Position numbers and translations under genes: made by a program
The notes under the pieces: generated by a model
Seen by the model: only the letters and a program-made list of their open reading frames with translations
The model's database searches: none
Told to the model about the DNA's origin: nothing
DNA from: Bolinopsis microptera
Taxonomy: Eukaryota > Ctenophora > Tentaculata > Lobata > Bolinopsidae
Reading direction: 5' to 3'
Assembly: GCF_026151205.1 (NCBI RefSeq)
Contig: NC_087072.1
Coordinates: 18,646,103 to 18,710,102 of the forward strand
DNA length: 64,000 nucleotides
Shown here: piece after piece, positions 25,801 to 34,556 of the stretch
How the letters are laid out: the number at the start of each line of letters is the position of its first letter
How positions within the stretch are numbered: position 1 is the first letter of the stretch

Positions 25801-28087
25801 AGATCGGTTGTATTCTCACTGTTAGGGAGTGGTGTTGTTTCTAAACTGTCAAAGTCTAATTTTGATTGGGTATTCTCCGATACTGGTGTCTTCATTCTCG
25901 CCGATTTGCGGAGCTGTTGAGGCGTTGCAAAATCTCTCTTTCTACCGAAAATGTAAGAAATATTAAGACAAAATACCAGTTTATGAGTACAGCCTCTCAT
26001 CAGAATACTATGACTCTAGGCTAAATTCTTAAATACAGACTACAGTTCAGCAGTAATTTCGTAATTACAAATATGTACTTTTTATTTTTTGTTCCATCAG
26101 TTCGACTTGACTTTTCGTCGTACTGCAGGGTAGCATCAAATTCGCCACAATCTACGGTATCCGTTGTCTTTACTGGCACAGGAGTCTTAAATCGTGCAGA
26201 CTTTCTTTTTTTTGTGGATGCCTTGAAATCTGCTTGTTTGCTGCAAATTCAAACTCGTTAATGGTTAGACAATAGACATTAGACAACGTCTGTATTCTGT
26301 ACAAAACTAACATAAAACTACACAAATGTTATTGTTTGATAGCTAGACTCTAGAGGCTAAGTAATCTAATTAATCTAAGTAAATCTAAGTAATCTACGTT
26401 TCAGTACAGGTTCCAACGTTAAGTTAATCATGGTGAGAAGTAATGAGTGTAAATATGTGATCAGTGTGATTGTTATTGAACGTTAGTGAGCTCTTTTGAG
26501 AACTTGTTTTTTATCAAACTGTGAAAAGTTGAGAAAATGTGCAACAAAGGTTACTGTGAGGATTAAAGGAGTGAACTGACATGGTCCTCTTGTTAGATTT
26601 CGTCACTGACTCTGAAAATTTGTAATATAATAGGTTGTCAGTTGCAGTCATTAGACAATAAAGACATGATATGATGATATGATAATTGATCAAATTTACA
26701 ACATCATTTCAAATCTTCATTCACTACAATTAATTCTATTGAAACTATTATTGCCAATATAATATTGATGGTAACGAGCTGATCAATTATTTCAATGTTT
26801 CCGTTTGGTGTTTACTCACTTTAAACTACTTGTTTAAGGTTAGCTTTAACATTTTAACCTTTACTACTTAAACAGTTCAAAACATCTTTTGGTGTAACAA
26901 TAGAAATCAATCATCACCCATCACCCATCACCCATCACCCATCACCCATCACCCATCACCCATCGCCCATCACCCATCACCCATCACCCATCACCCATCA
27001 CCCATCAACCATCAATCAGATGAGCTCTCGCTATAATATGTTATCATGTTATTTGATTCAATTTAAGTGGCCAAGAAAGTCTTGAAGGTAATAACTAACC
27101 ATTTGCATTAAATTTAAGTTTAAGTGGACAAGAAAGTTTTGAAGGTAATAACTAACCATTTGAATTGGACGGGGTATTCTCCTTTTCGTCAGTAGCAGGT
27201 GTACACGGGGTTTTGGACAAACTCTCAAAATCGTCTTCCTGTTTTCTGGGAGACAAGGAATCGTCTTGAACTAAGATTGAATTTGACACAGTAAATGTAA
27301 ATCTCTGGTTCTCGATAACAATAAAATGTACAAATAGAAAATACAAATCATCAATACGTAGCTGCATTATCATAACTAGCAGGAACCCGTCAAACCTTTA
27401 AGACTGGTGTCAAGGCTCTTTGGTGGCCGGATCAGTTCCCTACCCTAAAGTCTCCCAGTAAAAATAATTATTACCTATTTAATTCGCGTTTTTGACACCA
27501 CTTGGGAGTCCAAATTTTGGGTACTAAAATTCTTATTCCTTGGCCGATTTTCGATTTCTTCATGCTGATTTGAAGGCCATTAAAGCATTTGAATCAGTTA
27601 AAAAAGTTTCAGTTTTATATCTTGTACGGTTTTTGCGGAAACCCGTGTTAAAGTTGATGCCGTGGTGTCAGTAAAATGGTGCGGATAAATAAATATATAT
27701 ATATATATCGTCTCGCTTTATATATAGTAAGATAATGCACAATATTTTAATTCTCCATATCATTTGAATACTTATATTACTATTTCTCTGTTACTTATAT
27801 TATAAATTACAACACCATGTAATTGGGGTAATTTGATGATCAATGTTACAAGAGTAACACAGTAAGAGAAGTAATTTGTCTTTGAATCCAGTCACTTTTT
27901 AGCAACAAGGGCAACAAGCCGTTTGAAATAAACACCTTAACGATTTATATAAGCATTAGGACAACATGATGTTTTTTGTCTACATTCAAAGGTAACTTTA
28001 TCAGAACACTGATTCTACTCACCCATCTTTGAAGGGTGCTTTGAAGGGTGCCTGAAAACTTCTCTTGGCTGGTCTTGAAACCGGCAT
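22895..28087 (-). CDS. unrecognised multi-exon gene with repetitive N-terminal exons and a C-terminal membrane segment
   Basis: A likely start ATG at 28087 gives 'MPVSRPAKRSFQAPFKAPFK' ending at a phase-2 donor. Phase-compatible exons then run 26240-26112, 25941-25726, 25623-25532, 25350-25035 and 24853-24728. A second connected run is 24396-24165, 24081-23951 and 23787-23667. Downstream coding blocks lie near 23530-23371 and 23223-22895. The N-terminal part is disordered, basic and acidic in turn, with repeats 'KKRKSARFKTPV'/'QLRKSARMKTPV' and 'DFDSL..TP'. Exon 25350-25035 has 'CKRKRKQTDFFGD' and a Ser/Glu run. Later exons encode folded-looking segments ('KFFSIQNFVDCLDLLAEIVV'). The last block has a single hydrophobic helix ('FIILVAFGAAFYYFKV') near the C terminus. 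The joins 24728 to 24396 and those after 23667 do not match in phase, so an exon is missing or this is two genes. Function unknown. Confidence 0.55.
26913..27010. repeat. 7-bp tandem repeat (ATCACCC)n
   Basis: About 14 copies of ATCACCC with one ATCGCCC variant and degenerate ends (ATCAACC). It lies in an intron of the minus-strand gene. Confidence 0.95.
27157..27270 (-). CDS. candidate exon with DFESL-TP repeat
   Basis: Acceptor CTTAG before 27270 and donor GTTAGT after 27157, phase 1 to 1. It encodes 'QEDDFESLSKTPCTPATDEK', clearly related to the 'DFDSL..TP' words of exon 25941-25726. It belongs by sequence to the same gene, but its phase does not fit directly between the first exon (phase 2) and exon 26240 (phase 2). 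A further exon or alternative splicing must be assumed. Confidence 0.5.
27486..27735. repeat. dispersed repeat copy (partner near 48305-48470)
   Basis: The words TTTTGACACCACTTG, TCCAAATTTTGGG, TTATTCCTTGGCC, TTTCTTCATGCTG, AAGGCCATTAAAGCATT and GTCTCGCTTTATATA recur in the same order near 48305-48470 with substitutions. No coding content; an ancient repeat family. Confidence 0.65.
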
Positions 28088-29471
28088 ATGTTCAAACCTA
28101 TTAGGTAACAGTAGCTTAATTAATACAATGTGGAGTGTAACAATAAAGCAGTGTTTTCTTAGTGGATTCCAAGATTTAAAAATAGGTTTCAATAATAAAA
28201 TGTAAATTAAAAGAAATTTTATCAACAGCAAATTTATACAATTGATACTTAACTATGTACATTGTACATGACTGACTGGAGTAAATGCAATTTGATCAAG
28301 TTGAGGTTTCATCCGATTTTACACAGTCTAAACCCATGGGGAAAAATCAACCAAACATTTATCTTTTTGTTACTCAGCCTCAAAGGATAAGAGGTACTCA
28401 GGTGATTATTTGTTACTACAAGAGGACAGTTCAGCACTGACAGGGGGATATGTTATCACATGATACACAGTGGGCCACCAGGCTATATTAGGCTCAAAAT
28501 TGAGTTTGTCAGTTTAAGATGTATTTAAAATGATCTGATAGGAAAAATGTTTTCCTTTCAGATCATTTTTCGCTAACTCATTTTTTTGCTTTTTGGCAGT
28601 GAAAAATAGCTCTTACTCTATGTCTGTTCCTTATTTATAAGATGATATAAAGTAAATTGACTCCTTTCATAACTCCAAACAACTCTCACACCTTAATTTA
28701 TTGGAAAAAACCTTAATAGGCTATCTAATTTTGCTGATTTTTGACATGAGCCTGAGTTTTTGTCTCATTTTTAGGGCAAATTTTAGGCCAAAAATAGTTG
28801 TGTTGCCGGCCTTTGCCGCCCTATTCCATAATTCTATCTGAAAGCCTAGAGGATTCCCTACAAGATTTTAAAAAATCATCATAAGCATTAAGGGGCATTT
28901 TTTTTAAAATGCCGATTTTTTACCAATTTATTGGCTAAAACTATGTTATCTGGGGCTTGTGCCCAAATATGGGCATACATATTTTTGTTATAACTCGGCC
29001 ATCTTTTGTTCAATCTTAATGAAAATTTAAATAAAAGTCCTGGAAGTGTTCAGCTACAAGTAAAGCACCTCAAGACTGGCTTATGTGGCATTTTGGGGCT
29101 GAAAATTCAAGGAGCATCAAATTCAAAAATCCCCAATTTTCTCAGTTTTTGTGTATAGTAGGGTCGTTTTGTGTATGGTTTGGATCGTTTTTTGGGCCAA
29201 AGCAGTCTATAGAACACCTTTCAGACATATTTGGATGGTACTAACATTCTAATATAGCCCCTATTCTGGCCCACTGTGTGACAAGGGGACCTGTTGTTAC
29301 TAAGGGGATTGTTTGTTACTTTGAAGACTTAATTCAGAGCTAAGATTAAAGACTATAAGCTGAAATGTGATAATTTGTCCTAGTTGAATGAGGAAGGACA
29401 ATGCCAATAGATTCAATGTCATTATATGGTCCAAATAATTATAATGAGACCCTGAAATATAATTCATTGTC
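28088..29471. other. upstream/intergenic region of the minus-strand gene
   Basis: Contains the presumed 5' flank of the gene starting at 28087, then about 1.2 kb with no recognised exon, repeat or RNA gene. AGTGGGCCACCAGGCTATATTAGG near 28469 and CCCCTATTCTGGCCCACTGTG near 29260 look like a loose inverted pair (TATAG/TA...GGCCCACTGT), so a decayed inverted-repeat element of about 800 bp is possible. Confidence 0.35.
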
Positions 29472-29544
29472 GCCTTCGTGGCCTAATGGCTAAGGCATCG
29501 GCCTTCTAAGCCGGGGATTGCGGGTTCGAGCCCCGCCGGGGGTT
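29472..29544 (+). tRNA. tRNA-Arg (anticodon TCT)
   Basis: A 73-nt cloverleaf: acceptor GCCTTCG pairs with CGGGGGT (with G-U pairs), the D arm holds GGCCTAATGGCTAAGGC (A box), the anticodon stem CGGC/GCCG encloses CTTCTAA with anticodon TCT, and the T arm is GCGGG-TTCGAGC-CCCGC (B box GGTTCGAGCCC). No intron. The body resembles animal tRNA-Arg(CCT) genes, which supports Arg. A T-run (TACTTTTT) just downstream would serve as the polymerase III terminator. Confidence 0.92.
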
Positions 29545-29994
29545 ACTTTTTCAGCTGTTTTGTTTTAGTTCAGGATTTGATAGTTTGTCATCAAAAGGCT
29601 ACAACTTCGAATCCCACCTGTACCACCCATCTCAGGTTTGATTTTAAGAGGTTATTAGGTGTCATCTTTCAGTCAACTGAAGTACTAAGAGTGCAGAGTG
29701 TGTGTTTGTTATTCGGAGTATCATTTTATGGAGATGGGATCATTTGTACCTTTATTTGATTGAATCGCTTGATATGACGACAATAACAGTTGCAAATAAA
29801 TTGTTTCACAGTCAGTGGATCGTCAGCGAACATGTGACATGGCAAAAAGTGACATTTTTTTTGTCAAACAGTATATATACAATAAAGTAATTCAAGTGTT
29901 GCAATTGGCAGAGCACAATACAGAGGTAACGGAAATTGTCCACTGCTACCAATATTATATAATATTAAATATCAACAATCAGATATATACACAT

Positions 29995-30228
29995 CTACTC
30001 CATCATAGGGGCAGGGATGAGGTTATATGAGACTTCTGATAGTGGTGTCTCATATTTGCTGTCCATTTTTTTCCCTCTGTATCCTCGAAGAGCTATGAGT
30101 GTGGTTCTTAACATAGCGAATCTTATTCTTGTCCTTACATGTCTTACCACATCGCAATACCTCTCTTTTCTTTTTCTGGCGATGAGGTCTGCCACTCTAT
30201 TTAGAAACCGCTTACATTCTTTGGACAT
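29995..30228 (-). pseudogene. small basic open frame, likely transposon remnant
   Basis: A 77-codon frame with 'CKRFLNRVADLIARKRKERY' and 'RTRIRFAMLRTTLIALRGYR'. I recall very similar segments at the end of transposon-encoded proteins in cnidarian and fish genomes, but cannot name the family with confidence. The frame is short and stands alone, so it is probably a remnant. Confidence 0.4.
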
Positions 30229-30708
30229 GGCAAAAAGTTAGAAAAATCTATTATTATTGTGATATCGACTGTTTATATATATATTATATATTTAAGTATG
30301 TTGATGTATATTGAGGTATTATATTAATTTGTCAATAGGGATGGGACTCTGGTTGATTCTTGATGATAAAACATAATTCTTTTGAGTGTGAGACGGTAAA
30401 TCCTTCTTTCTTAAAGAAATTTAAACCAAATAAATTATACATGATTTCACCTGTATTTTAAAAGACGCTTAACAATCGAAACCTATCCCAAATGAAAACA
30501 ACTTTGACTTGGTTACCAAAAGTTGTGCATTATTATGGGAGTGAAATTTTTGCGCTGATTACAAATTATGTATATCATTATATAATTTTTCAAAAAATGG
30601 TTTGAAAAGTATTGCCAAAAAATTTTACCAAGGACAGTTTTTGAACAAATTATATTAAAAAGTCTACTATAAATGGCTTTTCAGGTGACTTTGGTTTTTA
30701 TGGTTTTT

Positions 30709-30835
30709 TTAACGGGTGATACTCGTCAAATATCTGTTCCAGATATTATTATTCCAGGACCGTCGACGAATCCAACTCGGCGCGCGTCCTGCAGTAGGTT
30801 GTAAAACTACAATGGTTTTGCAGCCGTATAAAACG
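30709..30835. repeat. copy of a palindrome-containing repeat family
   Basis: TAACGGGTGATACTCGTCAA, ATATCTGTTCCAGATATT, CCAACTCGGCGCGCGTCCTG and GTAGGTTGTAAAACTACA match, in the same order, a block at about 43131-43240, and in reverse a block at about 42861-43080. The termini resemble those of an inverted-repeat transposon. Confidence 0.6.
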
Positions 30836-30843
30836 GTTTTACA

Positions 30844-31033
30844 TAAACCTAATCCCAACCCTAACCTTCACATAGCCATGTTCTACGCGTACTACGTGAC
30901 GCTCTTGTTTCACAAGCCTTCGGCGGTCGCGCGCTAAGGAAAGCGAGAAGGCTCTGGTTAGAGCAAACCCTAACCCCAACCATAACCCCAAAGCTATCCA
31001 TAACCCTTATCACAACCCTAACCCTATTAGGGT
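30844..31033. repeat. degenerate telomere-like CCCTAA tract
   Basis: Scattered and tandem CCCTAA/CCCAACC words (for example AACCCTAACCCCAACC near 30965 and CAACCCTAACCCTATTAGGG near 31011) cover about 190 bp in two clusters. The tract ends in the opposite motif TTAGGG and abuts the truncated start of a retrotransposon. Confidence 0.7.
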
Positions 31034-32595
31034 TAGCGGAAACAAATGAAGGTCCTGAATCCAGCAGTTTGTATCAATTAACTGGATACAACAGTTTCTA
31101 CCAAAACACAATACCAGATAAAAAAAAGGGCACTGGAGTGGCTCTCTATGTTTGTGACACTCTTAGTGCCAGAGTAAACGGCAATGTATCCCATATCACT
31201 GAACATTTAGAAACTCTTTTTGTGGCCGTAAGTAGTACAACTTCCCCAGTAACAGTTGGTGTAATGTACCGTCCTCCAAGTGGTAATGTCAATGTTGCAC
31301 TATCTGAACTCTCTGACATCCTTGACAGTCTCCCCAAGTGTAGTTACCTAGCGGGTGATTTTAACATTGATTTACACGATAAGAATAGCACAATCGTACA
31401 ACGCTATGAAGAAATACTATTAAGTAAAGGATTTTTCCCCCTAATTTCGTTAGCAACACATGAGAAACCAGGCTGCAAAGCATCCTGTATTGATAACATA
31501 ATAACTAACGACGTAGAGAGTATAGTAGCTTCTGGAATACTGACTGACCGTATATCACACCACTCACCCATCTTCCAAATCTTTGATAGAAACTTGGACT
31601 CTAGCAGAATTGACCTGAAATACAAACAGTATTATGATTACAACAAACCGAATGTAAAAGCTTTTTTACAGACTCTGGAACATGATCTCAATAATAATGT
31701 TATCGACAATTTTACAACATTTCACGACATATTTAAGGACTGTATAGATAGAACTTGTAAGTTAGAAACCCCTAAATGCTCTAAAAGAACAGCACTGAAC
31801 AACCCATGGATTACACCAGACCTTGGCCTTGTGGGCAAAATTTCATATCAGCACGAACTTTACGATAAATGGGTAAAGGTCAGAAAAGTTAAATGTAAAT
31901 TTGGGGAAATTGAAAATAAAGGGGGGACATGCCAATGCCCAATATGTTGCTCAAAACGTGACAAGTATAAAAAATACAGTGACTGCAGGCGGAAGGTCAA
32001 AAAAGATCGCCGCAATGCTCAATCTAAGTTCTATGGTGGAAAATTTGCAGAGTTGCACGGAAACAGTAAAAAGACGTGGGAATTAATTAACCAAATACGG
32101 GGTAAACGAAAACGACAAACCAAACCTCTATTTACTATCAATAATGAAAAAATTACTAATCGTAGGGTAATAGCTAATGAGTTTAATAAGTACTTTGTCT
32201 CCCTAGCTTCTAATCTTAACGAGGCATACAATGAAATCGGCGAACTATTAATTAATGGCATCCCCAGTATCTATGACTACCTACCAAAATCCAACACGAC
32301 CAGTATTTACATGCATGATTGTACAATCGATGAAGTATGTAAAATAATATCAGAATTGAAAAATGGCAAATCGTCTGATATCCCAATACATGTTGTAAAA
32401 GCGTCATCCAGAATTATCGCCCCCCTATTATCTGTACTATACAATGAATGTTTGAAGGAGGGAATATTCCCGGACGATTTAAAGATTGGCAGGATCAGTC
32501 CCATATACAAGAAAGAAAATGAAGAATTACTTGAAAACTATAGACCAGTCTCTACCTTAGCCGTATTTGGTAAGTTATTCGAGAAAATTATATAT
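31034..32595 (+). mobile_element. CR1-like non-LTR element 1, 5' part (endonuclease and start of RT)
   Basis: The reading frame starts within the apurinic-type endonuclease domain ('ETNEGPESSSLYQLTGYNSF'), aligned with residue about 145 of ORF2 in the related element inside it, so the 5' end is truncated. Visible endonuclease motifs are 'VMYRPPSG', 'LAGDFNIDLH', 'CIDNIITND' and 'SHHSPIF'. A Cys-containing knuckle ('CQCPICCSKRD') precedes the RT, whose first motif is 'KIGRISPIYKK'. The frame is broken at 32595 by insertion of element 2 and resumes at 40029. From 32596 the frame runs into foreign sequence and stops at 32625. Confidence 0.85.
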
Positions 32596-32648
32596 GTGGA
32601 CAGTATTGGCATGCGAACTGCGTAGGCCTTAATGGACTAAATAGTAAG

Positions 32649-34556
32649 ATGCTCAATGATCTCACACAATGGCCCTGTCCCTTTTGTTTTGTATCACCTA
32701 TTGCTACTATATCCACCCAAGTTGACGTCTGTCACGTCTGCAGAAACACTTTATCACTACAGCAGTCAAACCTGGAAGCAGAAACAGCACTCATTTCATC
32801 ACAACTAGAACCCTTAGCCAATTGTTGCAAGCTCATTAAGGATATTGACTTTGTTCAATTCAGTAACAGAATTGACACACTTGGCCAATTTGACCAACGC
32901 CTTCAGCACCTCCTCCTAAAAGACCAGCCCTGGAAATCCTTAGACTCAGATATAAAGCTCCTTTCAGACCAGTTGGCCACTACCCTAGATAAATCACCCA
33001 CACCACCACTCAACACCACAATTGAAAACCTCACAACTGCCTTACAAACTCATGACAAGACTTTCCACTCACTCACCAACCAACTAAATGAACTCAAACA
33101 GCAAGTCACATCCCTATCATCAGACATGACCACCTCACCAACATCAGATCAATCTGAAAAGCTCCTTGAACGGGTGTCACAAGAGCTCAGAGAGGTATGC
33201 AAGCAGGAGCTGAAGCAATCAACAGCAAATCTGCAGCATTCCTCAGAGCATCCACTGACCCTCCCTGGATTACAAGAGCTCAACACCCAGGTTGTAACCC
33301 AGCTGCCCCCACACAGTCGCCCGCCTGTCTCTAAACACACTCTCGATTTTATTGATGAAGAGACAGAGAAGGATCTCATAGAAATGCTTGATTCTCGCAC
33401 ATCTGAGTTCAAGAATGAGAATGGACGATCTGTTCTGGCTTTTGGAGAAAGATATCACTACACTGGCACAAAATCATCACCCTCATCCGACCAACTCCCA
33501 GACCAACTCCAATCACTCATAACACAACTGAACAATGATCATCCAAACTCTCCACCTGTCAACAGCATTCTCATCAATCGGTATGATGGTCACTCAAGCT
33601 TCCTTCCACAACACTCAGACAACGAACCCCTCATTCACCCTGACTCATCAGTACACACACTTTCACTAGGTCACCATTGCACAGTCACTTTCAGCAAGAC
33701 TGGCACCACAGAACCCTATCACAACCAGTCTTGTCCACCACGATCACTATACACTATGACCAGGGCAAGTCAGGATTTGTACGAACACAGAATTGAATCA
33801 GGATCTGTCGACTCCGGTGTTCGATACTCTGTGACCCTCAGATCTGTTAGTGCTCTAAACCGTGCTTCTACATGCATCATGGGAGATTCGAACACTGGTG
33901 GACTTAAATTTGGACTTGATCCTAAGAGATCCTTTGGAAAGTTCCTTCCTGGAAAACAAGTCTTCGCACCTACTGTAGACCACATTGACCCATACGAATC
34001 CTGCGGCTACAAAAACACTGTCATTCTCTGCGGACTCAATGATATTAGGCAGGATAATGTCAAAACTCCATCTGACATCAAACAAGTGTTCAATAAATTT
34101 ACTAGTAAAATTGCTGAAATTCAAGCTGTCAATAAAAAAACTAATGTTTATATATGTCCGCTGCTGCCAACTAAATGTATTGATTTAAATAGAAGAGTCA
34201 ATTTCTTTAACTATCTGATACAAACCCAGCTTCTCCCTTTCAACTTTGGTGTGAGACTGGTAGAAGGGTTTCCAAGCTTTGCTGATGAGAACGGGCTATT
34301 AAGCCAACACTTGTCAAAAAGGTTGACGAAGTTCCAGAAACCTGATTACTTACACCTCAATTGGAGGGGGGTTGCAAAATTAGCAGCAATCATTAAAAAT
34401 ACTATTCTTCTTAGAGTTAATGGTGGTCGAGACAGACGCAGAGCTGGACGAGGGGGGAATCAGGTGGACTCCACATCATTTCGTGACATAACTGCACGCT
34501 CTCTTCCTGCTGATAAACGAGTATCTGGTGCTCCTGACGGCTACCAACCGTCATGA
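32649..34556 (+). CDS. element 2 ORF1: zinc-ribbon, AlkB-like dioxygenase and SGNH esterase domains
   Basis: A 635-residue protein. Residues 10-31 have CxxC-x14-CxxC. Residues about 40-200 are helical/coiled. Residues about 235-400 match an AlkB-type 2-oxoglutarate/Fe(II) dioxygenase: 'ILINRYDG', metal ligands H322-x-D324 ('PQHSDNEP'), 'LSLG', distal H380 ('YEHRIESG'), and 'VRYSVTLR' with R392 and R398 spaced as in AlkB (RxNxTFR). Residues about 408-600 match an SGNH hydrolase: 'MGDSNTG' (S414), 'CGLNDIR' (N464) and 'DYLHLNW' (D566, H569). Esterase domains are known in ORF1 of CR1/L2-type elements; AlkB normally removes alkyl groups from nucleic acid bases. All catalytic residues of both enzymes appear intact. 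The fusion suggests nucleic-acid repair or demethylation by a retrotransposon, which is inference. Confidence 0.85.
   Translation: MLNDLTQWPCPFCFVSPIATISTQVDVCHVCRNTLSLQQSNLEAETALISSQLEPLANCCKLIKDIDFVQFSNRIDTLGQFDQRLQHLLLKDQPWKSLDSDIKLLSDQLATTLDKSPTPPLNTTIENLTTALQTHDKTFHSLTNQLNELKQQVTSLSSDMTTSPTSDQSEKLLERVSQELREVCKQELKQSTANLQHSSEHPLTLPGLQELNTQVVTQLPPHSRPPVSKHTLDFIDEETEKDLIEMLDSRTSEFKNENGRSVLAFGERYHYTGTKSSPSSDQLPDQLQSLITQLNNDHPNSPPVNSILINRYDGHSSFLPQHSDNEPLIHPDSSVHTLSLGHHCTVTFSKTGTTEPYHNQSCPPRSLYTMTRASQDLYEHRIESGSVDSGVRYSVTLRSVSALNRASTCIMGDSNTGGLKFGLDPKRSFGKFLPGKQVFAPTVDHIDPYESCGYKNTVILCGLNDIRQDNVKTPSDIKQVFNKFTSKIAEIQAVNKKTNVYICPLLPTKCIDLNRRVNFFNYLIQTQLLPFNFGVRLVEGFPSFADENGLLSQHLSKRLTKFQKPDYLHLNWRGVAKLAAIIKNTILLRVNGGRDRRRAGRGGNQVDSTSFRDITARSLPADKRVSGAPDGYQPS

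Noticed and set aside
26913..27010. Regular short repeats that might suggest a CRISPR array
   Set aside because: The unit is 7 bp with no spacers; it is a microsatellite in an intron of a eukaryotic gene.
30716..30937. Plus-strand 73-codon frame
   Set aside because: It spans the palindrome repeat and the telomere-like tract and shows no protein-like pattern.
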